From Porticoccaceae bacterium (GTDB lineage Bacteria > Pseudomonadota > Gammaproteobacteria > Pseudomonadales > Porticoccaceae): a DNA stretch of 64,000 nucleotides. This document shows, in pieces, positions 1-9,798 of this stretch. The position numbers and the translations under genes are program-made. Every line of letters begins with the position of its first letter. The stretch's first letter is position 1. The DNA lies in NCBI GenBank assembly GCA_028822155.1, contig JAPKEJ010000002.1:1-64000 (forward strand), read 5' to 3'. The notes under the pieces were generated by a model, which was not told where the DNA came from, did not search any database, and worked only from the letters and a program-made list of their open reading frames with translations.

Positions 1-11
1 GGGGTAGGAAA

Positions 12-380
12 ATGATTCAAACAGAAAGTTATCTTGATGTAGCAGACAACAGCGGCGCACGTCGCGTTATGTGCATTAAAGTATTGGGCGGTTCGCACCG
101 TCGTTATGCTCGAGTCGGTGATATTATTAAGGTTACCGTCAAAGAGGCGATTCCCCGTGGCAAGGTTAAGAAAGGCCAAGTGATGAGTGCGGTAGTGGTT
201 CGTACTAGGAAGGGGTTACGACGGCAGGATGGAAGCCTTATTAAGTTTGACGATAATGCTGCGGTATTGTTGAATGCTAATTTGGCGCCGATTGGTACAC
301 GTATTTTTGGGCCGGTAACTCGCGAGCTGCGCAATGAGCGGTTTATGCGAATTATTTCCCTAGCACCTGAAGTGCTGTAA
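12..380 (+). CDS. rplN: 50S ribosomal protein uL14
   Basis: Large-subunit protein at the subunit interface, contacting bL19 and 16S rRNA helix 14. The 122 residues match the family length (E. coli 123) and begin with the typical MIQTES start; the NSGAR motif near residue 13 and a C-terminal stretch ending in LAPEVL are characteristic. A GGGTAGGA ribosome-binding site sits just before the ATG at the very edge of the window. It is the first visible gene of the spc operon; the S10 operon presumably lies to the left. rplX follows after 14 bp. Nothing unusual. Confidence 0.98.
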   Translation: MIQTESYLDVADNSGARRVMCIKVLGGSHRRYARVGDIIKVTVKEAIPRGKVKKGQVMSAVVVRTRKGLRRQDGSLIKFDDNAAVLLNANLAPIGTRIFGPVTRELRNERFMRIISLAPEVL

Positions 381-394
381 GCGAGGATTTTGAA

Positions 395-718
395 ATGGTA
401 ATGCTTAAAATTAAGCGTGATGATGAGGTTGTTGTTGTCACAGGAAAAGATAAAGGTAAGCGAGGCAAAGTCCTTAAGGTTATGGATAATGGTCGTTTAT
501 TGGTATCTGGTGTTCAAATGATTAAGAAGCATCAGAAGCCGAACCCAAATGCCGGTATTCCTGGCGGCATTATTGAAAAAGAAGCGCCGATACAGGCGTC
601 TAATGTGGCGATTTTTAATAGCGCCACAAACAAGGCGGACCGAGTAGGTTTTAAGGTCCAGGATGATAACAAAAAGATTCGTGTCTTTAAGTCTAGCGGC
701 GAAGCTGTCGACGCTTAA
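395..718 (+). CDS. rplX: 50S ribosomal protein uL24
   Basis: Assembly-initiator protein that binds the 5' region of 23S rRNA. 107 residues against 104 in E. coli. The KOW motif is visible at about residues 9-30 ([18 protein letters not shown]), followed by the family motif [13 protein letters not shown] codons lie at 395 and 401; the second (MLKIKRDD) aligns better with homologues, so the first two residues may not be translated. It lies between rplN and rplE in standard spc order. Confidence 0.97.
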   Translation: MVMLKIKRDDEVVVVTGKDKGKRGKVLKVMDNGRLLVSGVQMIKKHQKPNPNAGIPGGIIEKEAPIQASNVAIFNSATNKADRVGFKVQDDNKKIRVFKSSGEAVDA

Positions 719-735
719 GTAAACAGGTAACCCTA

Positions 736-1275
736 ATGGCAAGGTTGAGAGAAGTATATAAAAATGAGTTGGCCCAAAAGCTTCAAAAAGAGCTTGGGTT
801 AGCTAACGTGATGGAAGTGCCGCGCATCACCAAAATTACCCTTAATATGGGTGTTGGAGAGGCTATTGGTGACAAAAAGTCGCTTGAGAATGCGGTTGCT
901 GACCTAACGTTGATTTCAGCGCAAAAGCCTGTGATCAATAATGCTCGTAAATCTATTGCTGGGTTTAAAGTTCGTCAGGGTTGGCCAATTGGTACTAAGG
1001 TTACTTTGCGTGCTGATCGGATGTACGAATTTCTAGAGCGTTTGGTAGGAATAGCTATACCTCGTATACGAGACTTTCGTGGTATAAGTCCTAAGCAGTT
1101 TGACGGCAGAGGAAATTTTTCTATGGGCGTCACTGAGCAGATCATCTTTCCAGAGATTGATTATGAAAAAATTGATAAGTTGCGTGGATTAGATATTACT
1201 ATCACCACTACAGCACGTAACGACGATGAAGGTCGCGCATTACTACGCGCCTTTAACTTCCCGTTAAAAAGTTGA
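736..1275 (+). CDS. rplE: 50S ribosomal protein uL5
   Basis: Central-protuberance protein that binds 5S rRNA together with uL18 and contacts uS13 across the subunit bridge. 179 residues, the same length as in E. coli. Diagnostic segments are [10 protein letters not shown] (about 34-43), the [17 protein letters not shown] stretch (about 64-80) and the C-terminal DITITTTA motif. An AGGTAA ribosome-binding site precedes the ATG. It lies 17 bp after rplX and 12 bp before rpsN, in conserved spc order. Confidence 0.98.
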   Translation: MARLREVYKNELAQKLQKELGLANVMEVPRITKITLNMGVGEAIGDKKSLENAVADLTLISAQKPVINNARKSIAGFKVRQGWPIGTKVTLRADRMYEFLERLVGIAIPRIRDFRGISPKQFDGRGNFSMGVTEQIIFPEIDYEKIDKLRGLDITITTTARNDDEGRALLRAFNFPLKS

Positions 1276-1287
1276 GGGTTTAGATAA

Positions 1288-1593
1288 ATGGCTAAGACAT
1301 CTATGGTTCAGCGCGAACTTAAGCGCACCAAAACAGTTGCAAAGTTCGCTGCGAAGCGGGCTGAGATAAAAGCAATAATTAGTAGCGTTACAGCGAGCGA
1401 CGAAGAACGTTGGGAAGCGCAACAGAAGTTACAAAAATTGCCACGTGATGCGAGCCCAGTACGTCAGCGTAATCGTTGTCGTATCACGGGACGCCCACAT
1501 GGTGTTTACAGTAAGTTTGGCCTGTGCCGAAACAAACTACGCGAAGCAGCAATGCGTGGTGAAGTTCCGGGGCTGGTTAAAGCCAGTTGGTAG
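1288..1593 (+). CDS. rpsN: 30S ribosomal protein uS14, zinc-independent form
   Basis: Small-subunit head protein needed for 30S assembly. At 101 residues it is the long proteobacterial form. The short zinc form carries two CxxC pairs; here only scattered cysteines occur in the C-terminal motif [18 protein letters not shown] (about 74-91), so it is the zinc-independent C-minus type. It ends with the conserved GLVKASW. Located between rplE and rpsH as usual. Confidence 0.98.
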   Translation: MAKTSMVQRELKRTKTVAKFAAKRAEIKAIISSVTASDEERWEAQQKLQKLPRDASPVRQRNRCRITGRPHGVYSKFGLCRNKLREAAMRGEVPGLVKASW

Positions 1594-1611
1594 GTTGAGG
1601 AGCCAAACACT

Positions 1612-2004
1612 ATGAGTATGCAAGATCCTATTTCAGATATGTTGACCCGCATTCGTAATGCGCACCACCGCAGTAAGCCAGAGGTGACTATGCCTGCTTC
1701 AAAGCTTAAGGCTTCTTTGGCTAAGGTGTTGCAAGACGAAGGATATATTGGTGGCTTTAGTGTCACAGACGAAGTTAAGCCGAGTTTAACGGTTGAGCTT
1801 AAGTATTTCGAAGGCAAGCCAGTAATCGAAGAGATTACTCGCATCAGTAAGCCCAGTTTGCGACTTTATGTTGGCACTAATGATTTGCCTAAAGTGCGCA
1901 GTGGTCTTGGTGTTGCTATTGTCTCTACTAGCAAGGGCGTGATGACTGATCGTGCCGCCAGAGCAGCCGGTATCGGTGGTGAAGTGCTCTGTACAGTATT
2001 CTGA
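1612..2004 (+). CDS. rpsH: 30S ribosomal protein uS8
   Basis: Primary 16S rRNA-binding protein of the platform. In E. coli it is also the translational repressor of the spc operon, acting at the rplE start. 130 residues, as in E. coli. Recognisable parts are the N-terminal [15 protein letters not shown] and the C-terminal [24 protein letters not shown] ribosome-binding site lies before the ATG at 1612; a second ATG two codons on (MQDPIS) is the start used by many homologues. Confidence 0.98.
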   Translation: MSMQDPISDMLTRIRNAHHRSKPEVTMPASKLKASLAKVLQDEGYIGGFSVTDEVKPSLTVELKYFEGKPVIEEITRISKPSLRLYVGTNDLPKVRSGLGVAIVSTSKGVMTDRAARAAGIGGEVLCTVF

Positions 2005-2016
2005 TAGGAATTAAAA

Positions 2017-2550
2017 ATGTCTAGAGTTGCGAATAATCCAGTTGAGCTACCAAAAGGTGTAGAAGTTACCTTAGGTGGGGCAGATATATCGGTTAAAGGT
2101 GCTAAAGGTACCTTAGCTATGCCGATCAACGAGCAAGTTGAAATAAAGCAGAAAGATAACGTGCTTACTTTTTCTGCTCGTTCTAGTGACACATTTGCTC
2201 GCGCAATGTCCGGGACTACCCGTTCGTTGGTGAACAATATGGTCACTGGGGTAACACAGGGTTTTGAGAAGAAATTGGACCTGGTTGGTGTTGGTTACAG
2301 GGCACAGGTGCAGGGTTCAAAAATTAACTTGACGCTTGGGTTTTCACATCCAGTTGTTTATCAGTTACCCGATGGTGTAACTGCAGAGACACCGAGTCAA
2401 ACCGAAGTGCTATTGAAGTCTTCAGACAAACAGAAATTAGGGCAGGCAGCAGCTGAGATCCGTGCTTTTCGGCCACCTGAGCCATATAAGGGTAAGGGCG
2501 TTAGAATTTCTGGTGAGTATGTAAGACGTAAAGAAGCCAAGAAGAAGTAA
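2017..2550 (+). CDS. rplF: 50S ribosomal protein uL6
   Basis: Binds 23S rRNA near the sarcin-ricin loop and supports factor binding. 177 residues, matching E. coli, with the tandem alpha/beta repeat of the family: [15 protein letters not shown] in the first half and the signature [20 protein letters not shown] near the C-terminus. An AGGAA site precedes the ATG. It lies 12 bp after rpsH and 12 bp before rplR. Confidence 0.98.
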   Translation: MSRVANNPVELPKGVEVTLGGADISVKGAKGTLAMPINEQVEIKQKDNVLTFSARSSDTFARAMSGTTRSLVNNMVTGVTQGFEKKLDLVGVGYRAQVQGSKINLTLGFSHPVVYQLPDGVTAETPSQTEVLLKSSDKQKLGQAAAEIRAFRPPEPYKGKGVRISGEYVRRKEAKKK

Positions 2551-2562
2551 CAGGGTAAAACG

Positions 2563-2913
2563 ATGAGCGATAAAAAAGTTTCACGTCAGCGCAGGGCTAA
2601 GAGAGTACGGATGAAGATCCGTGAACAGGGGGTAACGCGGTTGTGTGTTAACCGCACTCCACGTCATATCTATGCGCAGATTATTGCGGCTGATGGGGAT
2701 AAAGTCCTCGCCACGGCCTCGACTCTAGAAAAAGAATTACGTGCTGGCAGCACAGGTAATATCGGCGCTGCCTCAGCGGTCGGTAAGTTAGTCGCTGAAC
2801 GAGCGGTAGCCGCGGGTGTTACCTCTGTAGCATTTGATCGTAGTGGATTTAAATATCATGGCCGTGTTAAAGCACTGGCAGACGCCGCGCGTGAAGCCGG
2901 CCTCGAATTTTAA
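2563..2913 (+). CDS. rplR: 50S ribosomal protein uL18
   Basis: 5S rRNA-binding protein of the central protuberance. 116 residues (E. coli 117), with a basic N-terminus and the conserved [16 protein letters not shown] segment at about 26-41. The C-terminal [26 protein letters not shown] block is typical. It follows rplF and precedes rpsE with 12-bp spacers, consistent with tight translational coupling. Confidence 0.98.
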   Translation: MSDKKVSRQRRAKRVRMKIREQGVTRLCVNRTPRHIYAQIIAADGDKVLATASTLEKELRAGSTGNIGAASAVGKLVAERAVAAGVTSVAFDRSGFKYHGRVKALADAAREAGLEF

Positions 2914-2925
2914 TAGGTAGAAGAT

Positions 2926-3432
2926 ATGGCTCGTACAGATCAAAAAGATGCTGCTGAAGGCATGATGGAAAAGCTAGTCCAAGTTAACCGTGTAGCAAAA
3001 ACGGTTAAAGGTGGTCGAATTTTTGCTTTTACGGCGCTGACTGTTGTTGGTGACGGCAACGGTAAGGTTGGCTTTGGGCGCGGTAAGGCTCGGGAAGTTC
3101 CAATGGCAATTCAGAAGGCTATGGAAGCTGCACGCCGCAATATGATTGAGGTTTCTTTAGATGGGACAACGATCCAATATCCTACTAAAGGAATACATGC
3201 GGCGTCTAAGATCTATATGCAGCCTGCATCTGAAGGTACTGGCGTTATTGCTGGTGGTGCTATGCGGTCTGTTTTAGAGTTAGCTGGAGTTCAAAACGTT
3301 TTGGCTAAGTGCTACGGCTCTACGAATCCAGTTAATGTTGTAAGAGCTACTTTTAAAGCGTTAGAGGCAATGAGTTCTCCGGACGATGTTGCAGCAAAAC
3401 GCGGAAAATCTGTAGAAGAAATTCTTAATTAA
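2926..3432 (+). CDS. rpsE: 30S ribosomal protein uS5
   Basis: Decoding-fidelity protein at the mRNA entry channel, contacting uS4 and uS8. 168 residues (E. coli 167). The double-stranded RNA-binding-like N-terminal domain ([36 protein letters not shown]) and the C-terminal domain with [14 protein letters not shown] are intact. Followed by a 40-bp gap before rpmD, slightly longer than the other spacers in this operon. Confidence 0.98.
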   Translation: MARTDQKDAAEGMMEKLVQVNRVAKTVKGGRIFAFTALTVVGDGNGKVGFGRGKAREVPMAIQKAMEAARRNMIEVSLDGTTIQYPTKGIHAASKIYMQPASEGTGVIAGGAMRSVLELAGVQNVLAKCYGSTNPVNVVRATFKALEAMSSPDDVAAKRGKSVEEILN

Positions 3433-3472
3433 GTGACGGCCCACTAGGCACGTCGGTTATTGGATGTAGATC

Positions 3473-3667
3473 ATGGCTAAAGCGAAAATATTGAAAGTTA
3501 AAGTGACACAAACTAAGAGCTCTATTGGTAGGTTGAAGAACCATAAGGCTTGTTTGATGGGTTTGGGTCTGCGTCGGATTGGGCATACTGTTGAGGTTGA
3601 AGATACCCCGTCAGTTCGTGGAATGATAAATAAAGTTAACTATATGTTACAGGTTGAGGAAGCTTAA
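3473..3667 (+). CDS. rpmD: 50S ribosomal protein uL30
   Basis: Small large-subunit protein found in many but not all bacteria. 64 residues against 59 in E. coli; the extra residues lie at both ends. The family core is [41 protein letters not shown], here split around residue 27. The TAA stop is followed after a single base by the rplO ATG at 3669, suggesting re-initiation. Confidence 0.97.
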   Translation: MAKAKILKVKVTQTKSSIGRLKNHKACLMGLGLRRIGHTVEVEDTPSVRGMINKVNYMLQVEEA

Positions 3668-3668
3668 G

Positions 3669-4103
3669 ATGCGCCTGAATACCCTTAGCCCGGCTCCGGG
3701 CAGTACAAAAGACCGTAAGCGTGCTGGCCGTGGTATTGGCAGTGGTTTAGGGAAAACAGCTGGTCGTGGCCATAAAGGTCAGGCATCACGCTCTGGCGGT
3801 AGTATTCGTCCTGGATTTGAAGGCGGTCAGATGCCTCTCCAAAAGCGTCTTCCTAAATATGGTTTTACCTCTAGATTAGCTGCGGTTACGGCAGAGATTA
3901 GGTTGTCTGAGCTTGATTTAGTGGAAGGTGTCGTTATTGATATCGATGCACTGCGAAAGGCGGGATTGATTAATAGTAATATTCTTCGAGCCAAGGTGTT
4001 TTGCTCGGGCGAGGTGACTAAAGCCGTTACTTTGCAAGGTGTTGGAGCTACTAAAGGTGCCATTGCAGCGATTGAAGCTGCCGGCGGCAAGGTAGAAGAG
4101 TAA
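3669..4103 (+). CDS. rplO: 50S ribosomal protein uL15
   Basis: Late-assembly protein that organises the 23S rRNA core. The ATG at 3669 gives 144 residues starting [12 protein letters not shown], the exact family start and E. coli length. An in-frame ATG at 3654 inside the end of rpmD would add five residues and is rejected on that basis. A glycine/arginine-rich N-terminal tail ([19 protein letters not shown]) is visible at about 23-41. It ends 6 bp before secY. Confidence 0.97.
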   Translation: MRLNTLSPAPGSTKDRKRAGRGIGSGLGKTAGRGHKGQASRSGGSIRPGFEGGQMPLQKRLPKYGFTSRLAAVTAEIRLSELDLVEGVVIDIDALRKAGLINSNILRAKVFCSGEVTKAVTLQGVGATKGAIAAIEAAGGKVEE

Positions 4104-4109
4104 ATAATA

Positions 4110-5429
4110 ATGGCTAAACCAGGTGGTATGCCCGTGGGCAATCAAAAAGGATTAGGTGAGCTATGGGCTCGTCTGCGCTTTTTGTTCATGGCAATTATCA
4201 TCTACCGTATCGGAACGCATATTCCGGTACCAGGATTTGATCCAGATCGTTTGGCCGATCTTTTTGGTCAAAACCAAGGCACGTTCCTTGGTTTGTTTAA
4301 TATGTTCTCCGGTGGTGCGCTTGAGAGACTAAGTATATTGGCGCTGGGCGTTATGCCCTATATTTCGGCTTCGATTATAATGCAATTATTGTCGGCAACG
4401 GTGCCGTCACTAGAGCAACTTAAGAAAGAAGGCGATAGTGGACGTAGGACGATTAACCGATATACCCGATACGGGACGGTTTTGCTGGCGACCATTCAAG
4501 GCACTGCGATGTCGGTTGGGTTTGCCTCCCAAGGATTGGCTTATGAAGTAAGCACAATGTTTTATGCGGTTGCTATTTCATCGTTGGTAGCAGGTGCGGT
4601 ATTTTTGATGTGGCTTGGTGAGCAGATCACTGAGCGTGGTATTGGTAATGGCATTTCGATGTTGATATTTGCTGGTATCGTTGCGGGAATTCCCGGCGCA
4701 GTTGGACAGGCTTTAGAGTCAGCTAGACAGGGTGACCTGAACCCACTAATGCTGATTTTTGTATTATTGATAGCGATTGGTGTTGTGTATTTTGTGGTCT
4801 TTATAGAGCGCGGTCAGCGTCGTTTAACCGTTAACTATGCTCAGCGACAGGGGCGTCAAGCCTACAATGCGCAAACGTCCCATCTGCCATTGAAAGTTAA
4901 TATGGCCGGTGTAATTCCTGCGATTTTTGCTAGCAGCTTGTTATTATTCCCAACCTCTATAAGCCAGTGGTTTGGGCAGGGAGTTAACGCGCCAGCTTGG
5001 TTGCAAGATGTCGCAATACTGATAGGTCCAGGACAGCCTCTTTATATTTTGCTGTTCTCTAGTTTGATTATTTTCTTCAGCTTCTTTTATACAGCGTTGA
5101 TGTATAACCCAAGGGAAGTAGCTGATAACTTGAAAAAAGGTGGTGCGTACCTGCCTGGGATTCGTCCTGGAGAACACACCGCTAAATATATTGATAGTGT
5201 CACCACCAGGTTGACATTGATAGGTGGTGTATACATTACCTTGATCTGTCTGATGCCACAGTTCTTGAACGTGTACTTTAATGTACCGTTTTATCTGGGT
5301 GGTACATCGCTGTTAATTGCGGTTGTTGTAACAATGGATTTTATGGCTCAAGTGCAGTCTCATCTAATGTCACAACAATATGATTCGCTGATGAAAAAGG
5401 CCAACCTTAAAAACGTTGGCCGTCGATAG
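4110..5429 (+). CDS. secY: Sec translocon channel subunit SecY
   Basis: Central pore subunit of the SecYEG inner-membrane protein-conducting channel. 439 residues (E. coli 443) with ten predicted membrane helices. Landmarks are the N-terminal [12 protein letters not shown], the plug/TM2 region with [27 protein letters not shown], the second signature [18 protein letters not shown], and the conserved cytosolic loop C5 around [14 protein letters not shown]. Location between rplO and rpmJ is the invariant bacterial position, coupling translocon and ribosome synthesis. Confidence 0.98.
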   Translation: MAKPGGMPVGNQKGLGELWARLRFLFMAIIIYRIGTHIPVPGFDPDRLADLFGQNQGTFLGLFNMFSGGALERLSILALGVMPYISASIIMQLLSATVPSLEQLKKEGDSGRRTINRYTRYGTVLLATIQGTAMSVGFASQGLAYEVSTMFYAVAISSLVAGAVFLMWLGEQITERGIGNGISMLIFAGIVAGIPGAVGQALESARQGDLNPLMLIFVLLIAIGVVYFVVFIERGQRRLTVNYAQRQGRQAYNAQTSHLPLKVNMAGVIPAIFASSLLLFPTSISQWFGQGVNAPAWLQDVAILIGPGQPLYILLFSSLIIFFSFFYTALMYNPREVADNLKKGGAYLPGIRPGEHTAKYIDSVTTRLTLIGGVYITLICLMPQFLNVYFNVPFYLGGTSLLIAVVVTMDFMAQVQSHLMSQQYDSLMKKANLKNVGRR

Positions 5430-5441
5430 AGAGGTGATGCT

Positions 5442-5558
5442 GTGAAAGTACGTGCATCGGTTAAAAAGATTTGTCGAAATTGTAAAGTTGTCCGTCGTAA
5501 GGGCGTGGTTCGTATTATTTGTACTGTTGAGCCTCGTCATAAACAGCGTCAAGGATAA
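5442..5558 (+). CDS. rpmJ: 50S ribosomal protein bL36, zinc-binding form
   Basis: A 38-residue protein starting at a GTG codon with a GAGG ribosome-binding site upstream, immediately after secY. The sequence [20 protein letters not shown] and the following [15 protein letters not shown] match bL36. Cysteines 11, 14 and 27 plus His33 form the zinc ribbon, so this is the zinc-containing form rather than the zinc-free paralogue. It is the last gene of the spc operon. Confidence 0.97.
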   Translation: MKVRASVKKICRNCKVVRRKGVVRIICTVEPRHKQRQG

Positions 5559-5562
5559 TTGG

Positions 5563-5660
5563 TTGATTTTTGATTGATCTATCGGTATTCTACCGCGCCT
5601 TTTTGCAGTTACTGCAAGGCCGGGGTACTGAGTAAACCCGTAGTATAAGTGGAGTAATGT
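5563..5660 (+). promoter_or_regulatory. Structured leader of the alpha operon, possible promoter and S4 control region
   Basis: The 104-bp gap between rpmJ and rpsM contains a TTGATT box (5563-5568) spaced 17 bp from TATTCT (5586-5591). A long imperfect hairpin follows at 5591-5627: TACC and GCCTT and GCAG on the left arm pair with CTGC, AAGGC and GGTA on the right. A GGAG ribosome-binding site follows. In E. coli the equivalent leader folds into a pseudoknot bound by uS4 for autoregulation. By position and foldability this is a candidate equivalent; I could not test for a pseudoknot. Confidence 0.4.
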
Positions 5661-5662
5661 GA

Positions 5663-6019
5663 ATGGCCCGTATTGCCGGTGTCAACATTCCTGATAACAA
5701 GCACGCAGTGATCTCACTGACGTACGTGTTTGGTATTGGTCGCCCTACCGCCAGAAAGATCTGCGCGGAAGTGGGTATTGCAGAAGACACTAAAATTTCT
5801 GCATTAAACGATGGTGAGCTTGATCAGTTACGTACTGCCGTAGGGCAAAACGAAGTTGAAGGTGATCTACGTAGAGAAACGAGCATGAATATTAAGCGTT
5901 TGATGGATTTGGGCTGCTATCGTGGTCTTCGTCATCGACGTAATTTGCCGGTGCGTGGACAGCGCACTAAAACGAACGCGCGAACCCGTAAAGGTCCCAA
6001 GCGTCCCATTAAACGATAA
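5663..6019 (+). CDS. rpsM: 30S ribosomal protein uS13
   Basis: Head protein forming the B1 inter-subunit bridges and touching the P-site tRNA. 118 residues, as in E. coli. It starts [19 protein letters not shown] and ends with the conserved [25 protein letters not shown] tail (split near residue 100). It is the first gene of the alpha operon; the ATG is preceded by TGGAGTAA. In E. coli this is the start codon where uS4 exerts translational control. Confidence 0.98.
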   Translation: MARIAGVNIPDNKHAVISLTYVFGIGRPTARKICAEVGIAEDTKISALNDGELDQLRTAVGQNEVEGDLRRETSMNIKRLMDLGCYRGLRHRRNLPVRGQRTKTNARTRKGPKRPIKR

Positions 6020-6035
6020 TTAGGATCGGTTTGTT

Positions 6036-6428
6036 ATGGCAAAAGCAGCAGTTAAACCAGCCCGTAAAAAGGTAAAGAAGACCGTCATTGACGGCGTGGC
6101 GCATATTTATGCGTCGTTTAATAACACTATTGTGACCATCACCGATCGTCAGGGTAATACCCTTTCATGGGCGACTTCAGGTGGGTCTGGGTTCCGTGGT
6201 TCGCGTAAGAGTACTCCTTTTGCAGCTCAGGTAGCAGCAGAACGTGCCGGTGAAGCCGCCAAGGACTACGGGTTGAAAAACCTTGACGTTCAGGTAAAGG
6301 GTCCCGGGCCAGGCAGAGAGTCAGCAGTTCGTGCGCTCAATAATGCCGGATACAAAATCACTAACATTACGGATGTGACGCCAGTTCCACATAACGGCTG
6401 CCGTCCTCCTAAAAAACGCCGCGTGTAA
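6036..6428 (+). CDS. rpsK: 30S ribosomal protein uS11
   Basis: Platform protein near the mRNA exit and E site. 130 residues (E. coli 129). Typical features are a lysine-rich N-terminus, [22 protein letters not shown] at about 20-41, and the C-terminal signature [18 protein letters not shown]. It follows rpsM after 16 bp and precedes rpsD by 12 bp. Confidence 0.98.
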   Translation: MAKAAVKPARKKVKKTVIDGVAHIYASFNNTIVTITDRQGNTLSWATSGGSGFRGSRKSTPFAAQVAAERAGEAAKDYGLKNLDVQVKGPGPGRESAVRALNNAGYKITNITDVTPVPHNGCRPPKKRRV

Positions 6429-6440
6429 GAGAGAACAATA

Positions 6441-7061
6441 ATGGCTAGATATCTTGGACCAACTTGTAAACTATCACGTCGTGAAGGGACAGATCTGTTC
6501 CTTAAAAGCGGCGTGCGTCCCTTAGAATCAAAATGTCGTGCAGACAGCGCACCAGGTCAACATGGCCAGCGTCGCGGGCGTTTGTCAGATTACGGTGTTC
6601 AGTTGCGCGAGAAGCAGAAGGTACGTCGTATCTACGGCGTCTTGGAAAAGCAATTTCGCGGCTACTATAAGGCTGCGGCCTCAATTAAGGGTAATACTGG
6701 TGAAAACCTATTGACCTTGCTTGAGTCACGGCTTGATAACGTTGTTTACAGAATGGGTTTTGGCGCTACTCGTGCCGAGTCGCGGCAGTTGGTTGCGCAT
6801 AACTCTATCTTAGTAAATGGCGAAAAAGTTAATATCGCGTCGTTCCGGGTCAAAGAAGGTGATTTGGTTGGGCTTCGCGAGAAATCTAAGAAGCAACTCC
6901 GTGTGCAGACTGCTATGCAGCTTGCGGCGCAGAGAGGGGACGTTGAGTGGATCAGTGTAGATAGTAATAAAATGGAAGGCACTTTTACTCGAATCCCAGA
7001 TCGTTCCGACTTGCCTTCAGAGATTAATGAGAATCTGATCGTAGAACTTTACTCTAAATAA
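6441..7061 (+). CDS. rpsD: 30S ribosomal protein uS4
   Basis: Primary 16S rRNA-binding protein that nucleates assembly of the small-subunit body; in E. coli it represses its own operon. 206 residues, the same as E. coli. The S4 RNA-binding domain begins near residue 94 ([24 protein letters not shown]), and the protein starts [19 protein letters not shown]. Four-cysteine zinc binding is absent, as usual in gammaproteobacteria. Confidence 0.98.
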   Translation: MARYLGPTCKLSRREGTDLFLKSGVRPLESKCRADSAPGQHGQRRGRLSDYGVQLREKQKVRRIYGVLEKQFRGYYKAAASIKGNTGENLLTLLESRLDNVVYRMGFGATRAESRQLVAHNSILVNGEKVNIASFRVKEGDLVGLREKSKKQLRVQTAMQLAAQRGDVEWISVDSNKMEGTFTRIPDRSDLPSEINENLIVELYSK

Positions 7062-7088
7062 TGGCTGTTAGCTCTTACAGGTAATAAT

Positions 7089-8084
7089 ATGCAAAATTCT
7101 GCTACTGAAATGCTTACACCGAGAAATATCGATGTAACTGCTTATAACCTCACCCATGCTAAGGTTGTTCTTGAACCTTTAGAGCGTGGCTTTGGTCATA
7201 CATTAGGAAATGCGCTTCGTCGTATTCTATTGTCCTCAATGTCTGGCTGCGCCATTGTCGAAGTCGAAATTGATGGCGTAGAACATGAATACAGCACGAT
7301 TGAAGGTATTCAAGAGGATGTTATGGAAATGCTGCTTAACCTTAAGGGTGTAGCGGTGACTATGGAAGGTCGAGAAGAGACGACAGTAACCTTGAAGGCA
7401 AAAGGGCCAGGTGTAGTGACGGCAGGCGATATCGAGTGTGATAGCCATTTAGAAGTCATTAACCCTGACCACGTAATTGCTACTATCTCAGGTAAAACTT
7501 CACTAAATATGCAGCTTAAAGTAGTGCGTGGTAGGGGCTATCAGCCGTCTGACTCTCGCGTTAGTGAAGAGGAAGGTCGTACTATAGGCCGCCTGCAACT
7601 TGATGCTTCTTTTAGTCCTATATCTAAGGTGTCTTATAGTGTTGAAAACGCACGAGTGGAGAACCGCACGGATCTTGATAAGTTAGTTTTGGAACTTGAG
7701 ACTAACGGCACTATTGATCCTGAAGAGTCGATTAGACGCGCGGCCACTATTTTGCAACAGCAAATGGCAGTGTTTGTAGATCTACAAGGGGAAACAACAG
7801 CCGAGCCCGAAGAGAAAGAAGAGGAGATTGATCCTATTCTGCTCCGTCCGGTTGATGACCTTGAACTTACGGTAAGATCTGCAAATTGTCTTAAAGCAGA
7901 AAGCATTTACTATATTGGTGATTTAATTCAGCGCACTGAAGTTGAGTTATTGAAAACGCCGAATCTAGGTAAGAAGTCGCTTACAGAGATTAAAGATGTT
8001 TTAGCCTCACGTGGCCTATCATTGGGCATGCGCCTAGAGAACTGGCCTCCGGCGAGTCTTAAAAGTGAACGCGAGTTAGGTTAA
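7089..8084 (+). CDS. rpoA: RNA polymerase alpha subunit
   Basis: Alpha subunit of RNA polymerase; its N-terminal domain dimerises and nucleates core assembly, and its C-terminal domain binds UP elements and activators. 331 residues (E. coli 329). Signatures are [20 protein letters not shown] (about 32-51) and the C-terminal domain from about residue 250 ([20 protein letters not shown], later [17 protein letters not shown]). An acidic linker [11 protein letters not shown] lies near 238-248. Standard alpha-operon position between rpsD and rplQ. Confidence 0.98.
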   Translation: MQNSATEMLTPRNIDVTAYNLTHAKVVLEPLERGFGHTLGNALRRILLSSMSGCAIVEVEIDGVEHEYSTIEGIQEDVMEMLLNLKGVAVTMEGREETTVTLKAKGPGVVTAGDIECDSHLEVINPDHVIATISGKTSLNMQLKVVRGRGYQPSDSRVSEEEGRTIGRLQLDASFSPISKVSYSVENARVENRTDLDKLVLELETNGTIDPEESIRRAATILQQQMAVFVDLQGETTAEPEEKEEEIDPILLRPVDDLELTVRSANCLKAESIYYIGDLIQRTEVELLKTPNLGKKSLTEIKDVLASRGLSLGMRLENWPPASLKSERELG

Positions 8085-8138
8085 GTTATTTTATTTAGAA
8101 AGCATTGCTGAGAAAGCAACGAATTAAGGAATTGAATC

Positions 8139-8540
8139 ATGCGTCATCGCTATAGTGGCCGCAAGCTGAACAAAACAGGTACTCATAAAAGGGCAATGTT
8201 CCGAAATATGACTGCGTCGCTTATTGAGCATGAGCTCATTAAGACTACTCTGCCCAAAGCAAAGGAGCTCCGTCGTTTTGCTGAGCCGTTTATTACGCTA
8301 GCAAAGGAAGACAGTGTTGCTAATCGACGGTTGGCGTTTGATCGATTGCGTGACAGAGCAACAGTCGGAAAATTATTCTCTGATCTTGGGCCTCGTTTTT
8401 CCGAGCGGCCCGGTGGATATCTACGTATTTTGAAATGTGGAAATCGTACCGGAGATAAGGCGCCCATGGCTTATGTTGAGCTTGTGGGTCGCGAGATGGG
8501 TGAAACGTCGGGTGAAGTACTGGAAGTCGCAGCTGAATAG
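8139..8540 (+). CDS. rplQ: 50S ribosomal protein bL17
   Basis: Large-subunit protein near the exit tunnel. 133 residues (E. coli 127), starting [20 protein letters not shown] and containing the family motif [22 protein letters not shown]. An AAGGAATTG ribosome-binding site precedes the ATG. It is the last gene of the alpha operon and is followed by a strong terminator. Confidence 0.98.
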   Translation: MRHRYSGRKLNKTGTHKRAMFRNMTASLIEHELIKTTLPKAKELRRFAEPFITLAKEDSVANRRLAFDRLRDRATVGKLFSDLGPRFSERPGGYLRILKCGNRTGDKAPMAYVELVGREMGETSGEVLEVAAE

Positions 8541-8560
8541 TGGGTCCTACCGAATAATTA

Positions 8561-8587
8561 AAGCCGAGCTTTTGCTCGGCTTTTTTT
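8561..8587 (+). terminator. Rho-independent terminator of the ribosomal operon
   Basis: Perfect 7-bp stem GCCGAGC/GCTCGGC (8563-8569 and 8574-8580) with a TTTT loop, followed by seven T. It lies about 20 bp after rplQ. A flanking A pair on the left could also let it act weakly for the converging apaH transcript. Confidence 0.95.
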
Positions 8588-8619
8588 ATGTTTATTCAAA
8601 TCACGTTAATTAGCCTTTG

Positions 8620-9417
8620 CTACGTGTTTAAATGGATGTATTCTTGGGTATCTAGGTTCATGATTCTCATTGCACCACCCCATACGTAGCCAGTGTCTAA
8701 AGGAAACAGATTGTCGCCGCAATCGCGCCCTTCTAAAGCGGCCCAGTGTCCAAAGATTATTTTATTCTCACGGGTATTCCGCTGAGCGTGATCGAACCAA
8801 GCTTTATACCCTGCCGGCGGGGTTATGGTACTTTTAGAGTCGAACTCTAGCTCCCCTTGGGCCTTACAAAACCTCATGCGCGTTAAGTAATTAGTGATTA
8901 CTCTTAGTCTGTCCGGTGATTCTAGATTATCTGACCACAGCAGGGGAAGATTGCCGTACATGGCGGCAAAATAATCACCGCTATTTTGTGAGGTCAGTGC
9001 TTGACTGACCTCATTCGCAAGCGCCGCAGCTTGAATAATGGACCATTGAGGGGGTATGCCCGCGTGAACAACTGTATAGCCTTTAATGTTTAGGAGAAGG
9101 GGTTGTTGTTGCAGCCAGTCAAGTATTTCATCTCTGTCTGAAGCTTCAAGTATCGGATCAAGCGTATCTTTCGGAGTAGGTTCCCTTATTCCATGAGCTA
9201 TCGCCAGCAGGTGGAGGTCGTGGTTTCCTAGCACTGTAGTAAATGAATCACCAAGATTTTTACAGTAACGTAAGGTTTCGAGTGATTTCGGCCCTCGATT
9301 GACCAGATCGCCAACGGCTATTAGATGATCCTTGTTCGGATCAAACTGAATCTTCGATAGGAGCTCTATCAAGGCATCAAAACAGCCCTGAATGTCCCCT
9401 ACAGCGTAATGAGTCAC
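8620..9417 (-). CDS. apaH: Symmetrical bis(5'-nucleosyl)-tetraphosphatase
   Basis: Hydrolyses Ap4A to two ADP, lowering the alarmone dinucleotide pool and removing Np4 caps from RNA. 265 residues (E. coli 280). The metallophosphatase motifs are clear: GDIQGCFDAL (about 7-16), GDLVNRGP (36-43), GNHD (65-68) and later HAGIPP. It is the last gene of the minus-strand lptD-surA-pdxA-rsmA-apaG-apaH series and abuts apaG directly. It converges on rplQ. Confidence 0.97.
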   Translation of the reverse strand: MTHYAVGDIQGCFDALIELLSKIQFDPNKDHLIAVGDLVNRGPKSLETLRYCKNLGDSFTTVLGNHDLHLLAIAHGIREPTPKDTLDPILEASDRDEILDWLQQQPLLLNIKGYTVVHAGIPPQWSIIQAAALANEVSQALTSQNSGDYFAAMYGNLPLLWSDNLESPDRLRVITNYLTRMRFCKAQGELEFDSKSTITPPAGYKAWFDHAQRNTRENKIIFGHWAALEGRDCGDNLFPLDTGYVWGGAMRIMNLDTQEYIHLNT

Positions 9418-9798
9418 CTAATGGACCGTATTGGGGGTTGAGAGGAGAAACGGCTTGACCGGCGCATTAAAGGCTACACCACAATCATCGACAAGCTGGT
9501 ATGAGCCTTCCATGGTCCCCACCGGTGTGTCTAGCACCACTGCGCTAGTGTACTTGTAGTGGTCACCACTGAGGATGATAGGCTGTTTTCCGACAACACC
9601 TTCTCCATGCACCTCCTGGCGCTCTTGGTTAGAGTCGATAATGATCCAGTGCCGCGTAAGTAGCTTTGCTGAACGCACACTCTGGTTTTTGATCGTTATA
9701 TGGTAGGCAAATGCATAACGACTTTCATCGGGCCGGGATTGGTCATCTAGATACTCAGTAATAACCGTAACTAAAATAGGGTGATTGCTAATAGCCAT
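9418..9798 (-). CDS. apaG: ApaG domain protein
   Basis: Small beta-sandwich protein of fibronectin type III-like fold; its molecular role in bacteria is unclear, although deletion in enterobacteria affects Ap4A levels and cation efflux. 126 residues (E. coli 125). Family features are YAFAYHITIKNQS (about 28-40), LLTRHWII, and GEGVVGKQPII. Its start codon overlaps the rsmA stop by one base, indicating translational coupling. Confidence 0.96.
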   Translation of the reverse strand: MAISNHPILVTVITEYLDDQSRPDESRYAFAYHITIKNQSVRSAKLLTRHWIIIDSNQERQEVHGEGVVGKQPIILSGDHYKYTSAVVLDTPVGTMEGSYQLVDDCGVAFNAPVKPFLLSTPNTVH

